Positions 42,364 through 53,720 are shown, counted from the first letter of the stretch. The stretch is 64,000 nt of DNA from Thereva unica (GCA_949987705.1 OX465283.1:91685813-91749812); one strand, 5' to 3'. Program-made: numbers and translations. The notes: generated from the sequence alone by a model not told the origin.

Positions 42364-42852
42364 AAAAAAGAAAAAAAAAATTTAAGAAACTCTTTTCTTT
42401 ACCTTAATATATTGATCAGTTGTGAACACAAAATTAATATAAATACTAAAAAAATCGACTAAAAGGTAAAAAATAAGAAGATTTTAAACAATATAAACTT
42501 TTAAATCAAAATGGAAAAAATCTCACAAGTTCCTTAAAGAAAAGCGTGGGGCGCCCACACCAACCTGAACTTAAAAAAACATGACTGCCGTGAGTACATT
42601 TTAACATTTCAGACAGCTGCGAATTTTCACTAATTGAGCATTTTGTTTCATAAAATCGCACCCCACGCTTTTCTTTAAGGAATGTGTGAGATTTTTTCCA
42701 TTTTGATTTAAAAGTTTATATTGTTTAAAATCTTCTTATTTTTTACCTTTTAGTCGATTTTTTTAGTATTTATATTAATTTTGTGTTCACAACTGATCAA
42801 TATATTAAGGTAAAGAAAAGAGTTTCTTAAAATTTTTTTTTCTTTTTTTTTT
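42364..42852. repeat. Palindrome 2 with GTGGGGCG at the arm ends
   Basis: Arms 42364-42552 and 42659-42852 are near-perfect reverse complements with a loop of about 106 bp. The loop-proximal ends are AAAGCGTGGGGCG and CACCCCACGCTTT, like palindrome 1. An ACCTTTTAGTCG-type motif lies within the arm. No coding content. Confidence 0.88.
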
Positions 42853-43361
42853 TAACTTGCAACAAATCGACGAATCGTTTATGTCAAAACATTACACTGT
42901 TGTGAAACTCGTTCCTGATACGTTTTTTGGGTCGCTGATTTCAAAAATCGGGGCCCCAAAGTCTTGAAATATGCATGTCACCTTTAAAAATGCTTAAAAA
43001 CTCCCTTTTTAAGGGCTTTCGCGATCATTTTAATTATAATCAAAAATTTGTTGTCTGAAAAGAGGGTTTACGGACGATAGTTTAACGTGACAACGTCATG
43101 AGAAAACATTGATGAAATGATTGCATACTTTTACGAATAAAATTGAATCATTTATATTAAATTATCATTATTTTGTATGGATACAAAAAGGAGTGAAATG
43201 AAATATTCATTTTGATTGATAAATTAGCTTTTATTTGCACTAATGAATTCAAATATGTTTATTAACTTTAATGAACAGATTATTTACAAGTAACAATATG
43301 TAGTAACAAATTCATTTACAGCTTTTATACATGTCTGATATTTAACTTCTTGCAATCTGTG

Positions 43362-44430
43362 TTATTCTGTTAAGGATAGGTCGATGATAGGAAAAGTATG
43401 AAATGAATGGGAGTGTTCAAGTGTAATGTGCCTTGAAAAAGTCAAATCGAGGGTTGTTCCTCTCAGCGTTGTTGACTTAGTAACATCTGATGTGCATTCG
43501 AGAATGTACATATCCTTCATGAATTTGAGGAATGTATCATCATTTTTCACGTTTGTGTTGAAGTCGCCACAAAGAAGAATTGGTACATTGGTATCAACTT
43601 GCATGATCGGATGCACATAGTGCCTGTTATGCACATACGGAAAGAGTGCTTGGTGCAGCAAAACACTAATGTTTGAGACACTTGCTCCAGGATGAATATA
43701 TACTGCGCCAAGTACAATTTTAAACGTTGTAGCAGCAGTGAAGCATGTAATTTCAGCCAAGCAGACCTCGCCTGTGTTTCTGATGAGACGAGTTGTGTCC
43801 GACAATTCAACGTGGAGAACTTTAGCCGTGGATGTTGATGTTAATTTTCGATAGATTGCCACTCCACTAGCTGCGTTTGTATCAGAATCCGATCGATTAT
43901 TCTGCCTGGTTATACATTCATAATTATTGATTGGAACTGGATCAAAATTGTCACGCATCCACGTTTCAGTCAATACCAAATAATCCGATCTTGGTATCAC
44001 GGGATCCGTTTCAATATCGGCGAAGTGCGCAGACAAACTCTGAACATTAAGGTTTGTCACTGCAGTTTGCCCAGCGTTGTTACCGTCATCACAAAATTTC
44101 ACTGCTTTCGAAGTGATTGATTGAAGGGCGTGTCCACGGAGTTGAATGTATTCGTTACGGACATCTCGCGTAGTCTGTGAGTCGTTCCCATCCCGTCCGT
44201 GTTTAAAGATAAAAGGCGCATCTTTTTCCGTGATGATGTGCAAGCCGTCTATATTCGGTACCCGACTGTTGTGGTTGCTCCGAGGAGTATTTATAAACAA
44301 TAACAGTAAACGTCCCACCTTGCGACTTGTGAATGGTAATAGCACAAGCAGGAACGCAAGGAAACTGTTTTCGTTTGCATTTCACAGTTTTCGTCAGTGT
44401 AATGTTCACTATTTTCTTATACACCGGCAC
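43362..44430 (-). pseudogene. Helentron Pif1-like helicase C-terminus plus AP-endonuclease domain
   Basis: The frame 44430-44203 ends in helicase motif sequence PCVPACAITIHKSQGGTF and VIVYKYSS, the late motifs of Helitron Pif1-family helicase. A frameshift with a small deletion near 44275 leads into SRVPNIDGLHIIT in frame 44345-43362. That frame continues into an exonuclease-endonuclease-phosphatase domain: LNVQSLSAHFADIE, LVLTETWM, VPILLCGDFNTN and TTLDLTF. An endonuclease fused after the helicase is diagnostic of Helentrons rather than canonical Helitrons. Broken; no Rep domain in the window. Confidence 0.87.
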
Positions 44431-44659
44431 CCAGTTAGGAGACAGAGTGTTTGGCTTGCTTTGATTATTGTTGACAATTTGACAAATTTAATCTAATTAA
44501 ATATTGACAATTTTAATCAAATTTTTAAGATTACTACGATCAAATTTTTAAAATTACTTCGGGAGATAACGGGACATAACGGGACAATGAGTCATCATTT
44601 TTCATGCATGCAGCCGGCGTTCATCGTTTTAATAGACGTTGTCACGTCAAAAAATTAAT

Positions 44660-45120
44660 TTTTTTTTATGTGAAAGACTAGAGTCACAGGAAACGCCCTT
44701 TATACTGTGTCGACAATCTATTTTCTTCATATAGAGTGCAATGTCGAACAGCAGCTCTAGTCGGGGAAGAAAGGAACTGTCACAACCTACCCGCGATATT
44801 TTTAGTCCACCTACTTCCAACCATTACCGTCGCGACTTTTGACATCGGGGCATCGAGAAACAACTCGCTGGAGGGTTATGCCTCCTGAAACGAGTTGAAT
44901 CTCATCAACCAACCGATAACATGCACTTTTTGGTGGAGCGGGGAAGGGCTAAGGAAGGTTATGACAGGAGGGATCAGGAATGTAAAGAGGGAAGAAGAAA
45001 GAAGGAAATTTATGTGGGTGGGAAAGTCGAAAAGGCGAAGGACCGTGGGGCTGGCCGGGATTCGAACCCGGGACCTCTGGGATAGTAGCCAGGCGCCTTA
45101 CTCCCTAGGCTACCGAGGCC
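44660..45120 (-). mobile_element. tRNA-derived SINE, full length, with TSD
   Basis: On the minus strand the element starts GGCCTCGGTAGCCTAGGGAG, which holds a pol III box A-like sequence. About 35 bp later comes GGTCCCGGGTTCGAATCCCG, containing a canonical box B (GGTTCGAATCC) and a perfect CCGGG/CCCGG T-stem. A 3' body of about 380 bp follows, ending in an A-rich tail (CATAAAAAAAA). Direct repeats AAATTAAT flank it (44652-44659 and 45121-45128). The first 75 nt would not form a normal acceptor stem, so it is a SINE head rather than a tRNA gene. LINE partner unknown. Confidence 0.87.
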
Positions 45121-45510
45121 AAATTAATGGTCTTGGATGTGAAGTATCACGTCCGTATTTTAACATGACAACGTCTATTAATTTGAACGTGACAACGTCT
45201 GTTATTACGTTTTGTATTATTTTCTCAATTAATAAATTATATATTTCGAAGCAAATTTTTTTTGTGTGCGGGACATTTTCACACGCGCGTCCTATCTTAA
45301 ACCGATTTAATAGACGTTGCCACGTCAATAAGGGGAATGAATGTATTTTTCCCGTGTAGAGGATAAATTAACGAAAATTTTGAGCCCTAACATGCATGGG
45401 GGCGGATATATGATTTTTTTTTGTGTGCGGGACATTGTGCGGGCCATTTTCACACGCGCGTCCTATCTTAAACCGATTTAATAGACGTTGTCACGTCAAA
45501 AGTCGTCTTG

Positions 45511-46104
45511 TTCAAACTTCAGAAAATCCCAGCACTAAAAAACTATGAGAAACCCAAGAAAAAACTGAAAATTACAAAACCATAAAAATTCGTAAAAATT
45601 CAAGAAACTGGGAGCATTGAAGGGGGCTCACGCACAGGGCGTTTACATGTAGTTGTATGCTGAGTTTTACTGGCCGCATCCAAATTGGGCACTCTGGTTC
45701 AAATCCCGCTGATTTCAATTGGAAATTCGAACGATTTCAGGAGATATCTGCAAAACTAATCAATGTAAACAACTTGACCGAATTTACCAAAGTGGCCAAA
45801 TGTTTTGAAACTACTAAAAATTCCGGGATGAACTTGAATTTTTAGAAAACAACACCCCGGCCAAAATTGCTAATCTAAGGTTTGAAAAATTAATGATGTT
45901 TGTAAAGGGAACGTAATTTTTGCACCGTTTTTAAAGAGCATTTGGATTTTGACAAGTGATATTTTGTTTGGAAGCTATTACTCTGCTGAATCCAGAGCTT
46001 CATATAAAACGGATTTCACTTCAAAGAGTTTATTAGATATTATTAAAGCTATATCAATTTAAGGTGCATGTGGCCCTTAGCCGAAGTATTTACATATAAA
46101 CAAA
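45511..46104. other. Dispersed repeat fragment and unassigned sequence
   Basis: 45660-45845 is diverged from the sequence found in both inverted arms (7200-7340 and about 9900-10045): GGAGATAT, CAAAACT.ATCAATGTAAA, CTTGACC and AATTCCGGGA occur in the same order. No ORF of significance was found. Confidence 0.5.
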
Positions 46105-46500
46105 AAAGTGGCTCGACCGAATGTTATGAAATTTTTTTCAGAGAATGTTTTCTTTAATATTCTTCAATCGGCACCTCAAAGAAGCCGTTATAGTTTTTGG
46201 ATCGCGCGATGTCGTGCCTATACAAAAATCAAATGTAGTTTAATCAAAAAAAAAAAAAAAAAAAAATCGGTCCGACCGAATGTTATGAAAATATTTTCAG
46301 ATCATATTTTCGTTATAAGTCGTCGAACGAACCTCAACAAAGTTGGTATCATTGTTGGTGCAGATACAACAATCACATTATGTCGTTAAAACAAAAGAAT
46401 GGCTTGACCGAATTTTATGGAAATCGGTTCAGAACATTTTTCCGTGAGCCCTTCGATTAACACCTCAATGAAGTCGATATATCTTTTTATTCGCGCGATA
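46105..46500 (+). repeat. Three diverged tandem units around GACCGAATGTTATG
   Basis: Units start near 46117, 46270 and 46403 (CGACCGAATGTTATGAAA, CGACCGAATGTTATGAAA, TGACCGAATTTTATGGAA). Each continues with TTTTCAGA-like, ACCTCAA.GAAG and CGCGCGAT-type words at similar spacing. Periods are about 153 and 133 bp. An A run of 19 lies between units 1 and 2. Confidence 0.7.
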
Positions 46501-46634
46501 TTGTGCACGAAAAAATGACCACATAAGTACACAAACACACAAACATACCTCTTCCGCTATTGGGACCTTGAAAAATGAAAATACGTTGCAAATTACGCTT
46601 TCGATTTTCGGACCGATTACAATAACTTCCCTAC

Positions 46635-47083
46635 CACTGACATATAGTAATGGACTGCTAAATAAGCAAAATCCCATACAAAAAAGTGGCACCAAAAACT
46701 ATTGCTGACTCGCTCCCACGTTAAATTCCAATGAACTATAATCGTCAGCGCATATCAGCGATGTAAACATAATAAGAAAAAAATAGACAGGTATAGTTTT
46801 CGTTCTTCTGCCGCACTCTTGAGCTATTTTAAAAAGTCCGTTAAACAGGGAAAATAAATGTCACAGTTTTGGAATAAATACATTTATTTAATGAAAAAAC
46901 TGCTAATAAATAGAAATGATTGATGGAAATTAATTTCTATTAATTATAGCAGACATCTTATCACTTATTTTCGCCTAAATTCGAAGAAAAATTTTTTGTT
47001 TACATGAAAAAGGTTTTCTATTTCTGGAGAAAAATGGTGCCATTCAGCATTGTCAATCAGCAGTCCATTACTATATGTCAGTG
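46635..47083. mobile_element. 449-bp hAT-type MITE
   Basis: Terminal inverted repeats of about 25 bp begin CACTGACATATAGTAATGGA. The element is flanked by a perfect 8-bp duplication TTCCCTAC (46627-46634 and 47084-47091). An 8-bp duplication and a CA-initiated TIR are the established signature of hAT elements. The interior has no transposase. Confidence 0.92.
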
Positions 47084-47091
47084 TTCCCTAC

Positions 47092-49777
47092 AAACTGGAA
47101 AGTTAACAAAAGGTTTTTATCTCTAAAAGCTTTTGAAATAATTAGTAGTTAAACTTCGCGGTAGTTAAATTTCATAATATACTTGGGCGGAGCTTTAATC
47201 AAAGTTCAAAATGGCAAAATCTCTTGCTTTTTGAGGTTGAGCATTGTTTCTGCAAGCTGCCTTATCTTTTCTCCTCTGGAATAATACGCTGAAAGCTTAT
47301 ACATATTTCAACTTCATTTCCACAAACTTTGCAGTGTTTAACCTTCAACCATCGAACAAATGCAAAGATCGTGTTAATTGCAGATCTTAATGAAAATTAC
47401 AATTTTTAAATCCAACTACGGCTTGCGAATATACACGTTCCTTGTCCAGTGATTAATCTTCACGTTAAAGTAATTGTTGGTCGATTTAAGAGTCAGCTAT
47501 TGCCTGCCCAAGTAGTGGGAGGATCAGATGGGTGTAGAGATTTAAGTGTTCACATTCGTATTATATAAATAATAACACCATAAAACGCATAACGGCGTGA
47601 TTCCAATTTTGATTGGATCTCGGTTAGTATGAACTCTAGCACTGGCAAGCTGGCAAGGCAGTGCTGTTATGATTTTCTCACAATCTTTCGCGGGTCGAAG
47701 GAAAAATAAATTTAAATTTAAAGGAGGCAATCACTATTATTAAAGCCATAAACTTGACTAAATTTGCCGTCGATATTGTTTATCCATGTTGTGATAGGAA
47801 AAGACATTAAAAGGAGGAAACCCGAGAGCAAATGCAGCGAGAATAAAGAGAATAAAAAGAATCCTTCAGAAAGGAAGACGCAAGGAAACGATGAACCTTC
47901 GCCGCAGAATGTACTAAGCAAAAAATTTGGTGCAATGTAGATGGGTGCTCTTTAGCCCTTGGCCCTATCCAAGTCAAATAACAAAAGGATCGAATCGTCG
48001 GTGTCTGCTTAGCGGATCAGCATCGATCGCATATTTGTATTTTACACACGATCGCGGATTACATTAATTCTTAAACTTGTTATTAGTAGCGGAATAAAGG
48101 AGAAGACCATTTGGTACACTCCCGTTGCGTTCGATGGTAATATTTTATGGGCTAACGATTCACTTGGGGCTGGAGGCGGGCCAGATCGGTTGTAGAAGGT
48201 ATCGCGATGTGAAACACATTACCGGCCCATGTAAAAAGTTATTTCAAGATTTTCGCTGATATAAATTGGATTTATGCTCGCGAGGTGTCCTTAAAATGTT
48301 TTATATTTTTCACATTCCTTACAATTTTTTTTATGCTTTTTGTGGGGTTCTTACTATTCATATTTGCTTGAAGGGCGACTTAAGAAAGAAACGTTTGCAG
48401 ATTAAATTGTATCCTTCCGGTTTTGATACCAGCCTGAAGTTATAGAAGAAAATTTAGCTTGTTGTTGCTGTCATGGTTTTTGATATAAAGGCAGTTACTG
48501 AAACTTACAATCAAAGGACAAAAATTATTTAAAGAAGCTTCTTGAATTGCAATATTATGTAACGCATTATTTTGGGTTTTGAAAAGCCAAAATATTTAGA
48601 GTAAAATGTGAGTGCAAAATGGCTTTCGGCGGTGGAAGTTGGGCGGTTTGATATTGCAAGAAAAGGATTATCATGAAGACATTTGTAACTAGTAGATCGA
48701 AAACATTGCTAAGGGTGCCTACAGTCTTACAGCAGTTTAAAGAATTCCGAAGATGATAACTAAGCCTTTATTTACAATGCGTTTACGAATGTGGACATGA
48801 ACAGGGGGCTTTGTTTTATAAAAAAGATAACACTACTACATATGGTATGCTAAGTTCAAATACGTGATCAGCTCTAGTTCTGGAGTTTTAGATATCTACG
48901 GTCAAAACAGAAGAGCACAGGTATTTACTAAGAAAAACAATTATTAAAAAATTTAATTAATCATTCAGTTCTAAAAAACTTCGCTTTAAATCTTTTCTCT
49001 TATGTGTAGACTTAGGAAAATGGCTTATCAGCAATAGTCAGACATCGTAGTCCGTATCTCCAAAACCCTGGTAACGTTCGAACCATCTTCCGTGACGCGT
49101 AGATCTTGATGCATACAGCATACGCTCACCTTGCTCCTCGCTCATATCTCCTAGATTTTCCGGAAACCTGTCTAAGTGACTATGGTGGCTATGTAACTTC
49201 CTAACACTTGACAATGAAAATGTGAACCGTTTATTTTGAAAAAAGGCATGCCACTTTGTTTTTAAATCGATATATTTAAGGGTTTGCGTTTTAATACGTT
49301 TAAAAATGTCGATGCTAACTATCGAGATGATTTACTTTTATTTTTTATCTCAGGATAAATACATTTTTCTCAGTATAAATAATTTCCTATGGTTTTTGAA
49401 AAATCACAACTTTTCATTACGGAAAAATTATTTATGGCACTTTCAAAATAAACGGCTCATGTTTCAGTAGCCATCACAAAAGTGGTAAGATGCTTCGCTG
49501 TTCTTATTAGCCGTGACCCCATAGCGCACTTTACATTGGTTGACCTCTCAAGATCCAAGACGAGCAGTTACGTGATTGCCTTTGTGTGAGTAATTGATGC
49601 AAGTTAGCCTATCCATCATTTCGTTTATTACCCCTATCACAACCTGATATTTTAGGCAAGGTGTCGCAGGCGTCATATGTCTCCTCACTTTTGAGCCACA
49701 AAATTAGCCAGACTCACCCATCGGTTAGGTTAGGTTAGATATGGCTGAGCTTTTGGTTCAAGCTCACATACTTAGGC
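47092..49777. other. Possible single-copy sequence, no gene recognised
   Basis: This is the longest stretch without a recognised transposon, at 2.7 kb. Only short frames without motifs are present (for example 47542-47730 minus and 47718-47921 minus). A possible small MITE is listed separately at 49222-49468. A GGTTAGGTTAGGTTAG run at about 49723-49738 is a common fly genomic word. Confidence 0.4.
49222..49468. mobile_element. Possible small MITE
   Basis: Inverted ends of about 20 bp: AACCGTTTATTTTGAAA on the left and TTTCAAAATAAACGGCTCAT on the right, about 210 bp apart, with mismatches outside this core. No clear target duplication. Confidence 0.35.
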
Positions 49778-49778
49778 C

Positions 49779-51337
49779 TAGTGATGAGCAAAAGTGGTCT
49801 TGTTCTTGCAGTCTTGTCTTGTTCTTGCACATTTTGCAAGAACAAGAACAAGACTTAGTTATGCTTGCAAGAACAAGAACAAGACTAACTGTGCAAGAAC
49901 AAGACCCAGAGCAAGATTTCTTGCAAGATTCTTGCAAAATTTCCACCTAAATTCATTTTATTAAAAACAAAAAACATAAAATTGATTATTATGCTCAAGT
50001 AATTATTATAGATACATGTATATGTGTATATATTTAAAATGATAATTGTAATAGCATTTGTACATAAGTACATAATGACTTTGCATGACAACGAGATTCA
50101 GAATCAATATATTTGCATTTCGAAGCAAAATTTTCCGAAAAGATTTAGGTAGATGTTCCACACTGCCTACTCTTTTTTTATCCAATTGGGTGGTCTGTTA
50201 CTTTAATTCAATTTCTGGTGTTTAGGAAACTAGTCCTTCTTCTGTTAAATCCATACAAAAACGAAGATTCCTCATATTATATTAAGATAAAAATAAAGTT
50301 TAAAAAACCGACTTCAGGAAAAAACCAATCCCGTGATACACAAAAAAGGAAGAAATAATTGTTGGTAATTCTTAACAGCATTAATCGAATCAGAATGGAT
50401 TTAGAAAGAAGAATCTATAGTATTCAGTACTTCAAGTAGTTTATTAGAAAAGAAAAAATGCTCTAAAAAAATTCTTTTTTGAGTAACCTCTTTTGCTTTT
50501 TGGATGGCAAGGAAACTCGGACTTTTCTCAATGTATGTAATATTTTCAAGGCCTCCACATTGGTTACATCGCATCGTAAGAACGACAGGAGCGTGGGCCA
50601 GTTTTTGTATTGCCAAAGGGATTTAATAATTTTTTGTGCTCATACACAACATTTCTTCTTTAATGAATCATACTTGAACAACCTAATTTTTTATAATAAG
50701 TAATGGGTATAATACTGGTTTACTTTTGCTTCAAAATATTTCCGTTGTAATTTGTTGCTTACACACTTGACAGAAAAATGTCTACGCCTAACTTGTTCCC
50801 ATATGAATTTTATGTAATTTTTCAGGGGCGCAAACATAATAACGTCACCAAGAGCAGTCGTGAAACTGATTTGTTTAATAAAAAAGCCATGTGGAATTCT
50901 CACCTCAAAGGTAGTAAATTTTCGGTGTATACAAAATTTTGACGCTGACTGACTGACGCTAAAATTATAATAGTTTTAAAATCAATTTTTTGCATTTTGT
51001 TGTTTGGATATAATTTTTTTTATTAAAGTCTAGGTTTTTTTCAATAACCATTTTATAAAATCAACTTCAACATACAATAGCTACTACATGCGAGAAAATA
51101 CCTTGGCCTTGCAGTTTTGTCTTGCCTTGTCTTGGTCTTGCACATTTAGTAAGAACAAGAACAAGCCTTGGGTATATTTGCAAGAACAAGAACAAGACTT
51201 AGGTATGTTTGCAAGAACAAGAACAAGAACAAGACTTAGCTATGCTTGCAAGAACAAGAACAAGACAGACTGAACAAGAACAAGACAAGAACAAGACTAG
51301 ATTAGTCTTGTCTTGTTCTTGCGTTTGCTCATCACTA
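49779..51337. mobile_element. hAT-like element with CAAGAACAAG subterminal clusters
   Basis: Ends are inverted: TAGTGATGAGCAAA at 49779 and TTTGCTCATCACTA ending at 51337. Both subterminal regions (49795-49945 and 51110-51325) are packed with CAAGAACAAGAACAAGAC or its complement. The left one runs inward from GTCTTGTTCTTGC to CAAGAACAAG; the right one likewise ends with GTCTTGTTCTTGC. TIRs of TAGTGATG-type occur in hAT families. An 8-bp duplication was not convincing (CTTAGGCC versus GATAGATC). The interior (about 1.1 kb) encodes no recognisable transposase. Confidence 0.7.
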
Positions 51338-51448
51338 GATAGATCTGATCAGCTGTTGTGAGGCTGAAGAGTTTATCGTGATATCTGTATCAACTGTAGT
51401 ACTACTCGGGAAGTGGGTGTCCATAAGTAGTTTCAGGGATTCTTTACT

Positions 51449-52627
51449 TCAGTCGGTCCAATCGCCGTCTTCCTTGCGTAAATAACTAAGCATTGTTGGC
51501 GCTTTAGTTAATATTTTACGTAGCCTTGAGGTTTCCGATGTGAACTCTATATTGCTGCAAAAGGTAGCCCAAGAGGTACGTTTGGCCTTCCTTATTGCCG
51601 TTTTGTATCTATTCAGCTTCGACTTATAGCAGCCCCAGGCGGTTGCGCTGTTACTGCGTCTCGCTGAATTAAATTCCTTTCTGCACTCTTTTCGGAGTGT
51701 CTCAAGTTCGCGAGACCACCATGGTGGTTTGGAAGCCTCTTTATGTGGCCTGTTCGGACAAACTTTATTAATGGCGTAAGTGCATTGTTTCGTGAAAATG
51801 TCCACAATGCTGTCGAGTTGTTCCCGGTTTTGGGAACATAGGGAGGCTTGGGCAAGGTTTTTTGCGATAAGCCTGGTATAGTAACCCCAATTTGTCCTTT
51901 GGAGGTTTTTTATTTTGGAAGGGGTAGCTGGGTTCGAGTCTTGCAGTTGGAACTCTATAAATCTATGATCTGAAAAGGAGTGTTGCTCCAAAACCTTAGA
52001 GACCACTATTCGGTCGGAGTGGCAGTCCAAGACAAGGGTGATGTCCAGAACTTCCTCTCTGTTTTTGGTAACAAAGGTGGGGTCATTATCTTTATTACAA
52101 ATAGCAAGATTGGTGTTCAGTAGGTAGTTAAAAATAACTTCACCTCGATCATTGGTGTCCGTGCTGCCCCATTGTGTATGGTGCGCATTTGCATCACCTC
52201 CCATAACCAGAACCGTGGTAGAATGGGTGAATCTTATCAGGTCCTTAAAGGCCATAGGGGGTAAAGGGCCCTCATCATTGTGGGCTAGATAGAAAGAGGC
52301 CATCCTGATTTTCTTCTGTTTCAGCTCTATGTCGACCACAGTAAGGTCTCCATCGCTAAATTGAAGCAGAAGAAAGGTGTTTATGTTATTTTTGACCATA
52401 ATAACTGTTCTGGGTTTTCCCTTACCTTTGGTATAAAAGAGATTAAATTTAGGTGTCCTTAAGCCACAGATCCTGTCACCAGAGATCCATGGCTCTTGGA
52501 CTAGAACAACATCGACTTCGCCTGATGCCAGATGAAGCAGAAGCGAAGCGGATGCTTCTTTACAATGGTGCAGGTTCATCTGTATCACCTGCACCATTTC
52601 CAGGATGTTTTCTACGACGACAGTCAC
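51449..52627 (-). pseudogene. LOA-type endonuclease and RT linker
   Basis: A 392-codon open frame. Endonuclease landmarks: QMNLHHCKEASASLL at the start, VDVVLVQEPWISGD (catalytic Glu), ASFYLAHND, LVMGGDANAHHTQWGS (Asp, Asn), EVLDITL and FSDHRFIEF (Asp-His). Residues of about 235-392 match the linker seen at the start of the other RT frame, with PPWWSRELETLRKECRK and KRTSWATFC. The endonuclease domain has no visible lesion. RT itself is missing, so the whole protein cannot function. Confidence 0.9.
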
Positions 52628-53504
52628 ATCCGCTTCATCGTCGCTGGAGTCGAAGTCTGAGCTGAGGAGTTGTCGCTCCCTGAAGAGGTTACCGACGCGA
52701 CGGCTCTGCCCAGCTTGGAGTCTGTCGATGCATCAACATGTCGATGCTCTGAGCTGTACTTTCGCCATCGGTTTCCACATTTACTGGTTCATCGACAGAG
52801 GCCTTGGTGCAGGCCACTTGGTTTACTACGGCTTCTATGTCAGTTTTGTAGACCTTGAGTTCGATCTGTTGAAAGCCGTAGTTCACGGCGTAGTTTTCTT
52901 TCACAGGCCGTAAGTTTTATGCTGCCCTGATACCAACCGGCAGCAAAGCATAAGGGGGAGGTCCAGGGTTGTCTTTCTGGACCTCCATAGCCACCTTGGC
53001 GAGGGCAACTTGAACCTACCGCCATTGATGTATGGGGATCTTACGATTTTCGTCATTTTCGTCAAGGACGCCGATTATTTTGCGATCCTTTGCTACTTCT
53101 GCGAAGGATATCTCTTTGGTGCCGTGCGTCTTGGACTTTTTCGGAATTGGACTGTGGGTGCTTGGCTCCTCCACAGATCGTTGGCGTTTAGAGGCTGGTG
53201 CACTTCTAAACTCTAATGTATAGTCTGGTATGACTTGCTTAGCCCACGCAATGTCATCGTGGACTTTGGCGTAGTCCTCCTTCGACACTTGGTCTTCCCT
53301 GATCGGGTTGGTGGCCAGGCGGCGAAGGATGTTGCGGGGCACGCGGATTTGTTGAGGTCCTGATTTTGCCGGGTTCGGTCTTTTTAGGTCCTTGGCCCTT
53401 CCGCAGACCATTCGCTCCCCTGATCGGGGACGTAGCGACGTAGCTGGGTAGCGACGTAGCCGCAAGAAGGAGCCTTTTTCGAGGGGTGGAGCTTGTGGCT
53501 CCAC
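52628..53504 (-). pseudogene. LOA-type ORF1, broken
   Basis: The frame 53504-53016 encodes a basic, low-complexity N-terminus with a KRQRSVEEP..PIPKKSKTHG nuclear-localisation-like segment, then SFAEVAKDRKIIGVLDEND, typical of the DUF4780-type ORF1. Continuations in other frames (53025-52840 and 52904-52689) carry QQIELKVYKTDIEAVV and acidic sequence, so at least two frameshifts or stops are present. Confidence 0.72.
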
Positions 53505-53720
53505 TTCCGCTTGGTTTAGGTTGGCTCCGGGGTACCGTAGCCTTGTTATTTGCGGGGTTTTGTGGTCCCTTCCGGTTTTCGTTTAAGGGAACCGGTCCCC
53601 GGTTTTATAGTTTTAGATTTTTTCCATTATTACTCTCACGAGTAGCGGAGAAACGAGGTCCACCCGGGAAGAGATCCGCAGTACCCGGGAACCAGCGTGA
53701 TGGAGTCGTCACGCATACGC

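Larger units (their letters stand above)
42853..45510 (-). mobile_element. Helentron-type Helitron remnant
   Basis: Contains helicase and endonuclease coding remnants (43362-44430) flanked on both sides by repeats of the word GTGACAACGTC or its complement, near 43086, 44636, 45168, 45187, 45312 and 45484. At 45255-45335 and 45415-45505 a block with GTGTGCGGGACATT and CACACGCGCGTCCTATCTTA is duplicated. A SINE is inserted at 44660-45120. The Rep domain and most of the helicase are missing. Exact termini were not determined. Confidence 0.7.
51340..53720 (-). mobile_element. Second LOA-clade-like LINE, 3'-truncated
   Basis: Minus-strand order is a G/C-rich 5' UTR (about 53720-53505), ORF1 with a DUF4780-related C-terminus, an endonuclease, and the RT linker. 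It ends at about 51340 directly against the hAT-like element, before the RT catalytic region. An in-frame TGA at about 51448 is followed by continuing LINE-like sequence (SLKLLMDTHFP), parallel to ILLQAHFPGT in the 12.3-17.6 kb LINE. It carries the endonuclease that the other copy lacks. Confidence 0.83.

Noticed and set aside
45047..45120. Cellular tRNA gene on the minus strand
   Set aside because: Box A, box B and the T-stem are present, but the acceptor stem does not pair, and the sequence continues into a 380-bp body with an A tail and TSD, so it is a SINE head.
49723..49738. TTAGG telomere-like repeats
   Set aside because: Only about three imperfect copies. Flies generally lack TTAGG telomeres, and this word is common in fly intergenic DNA.
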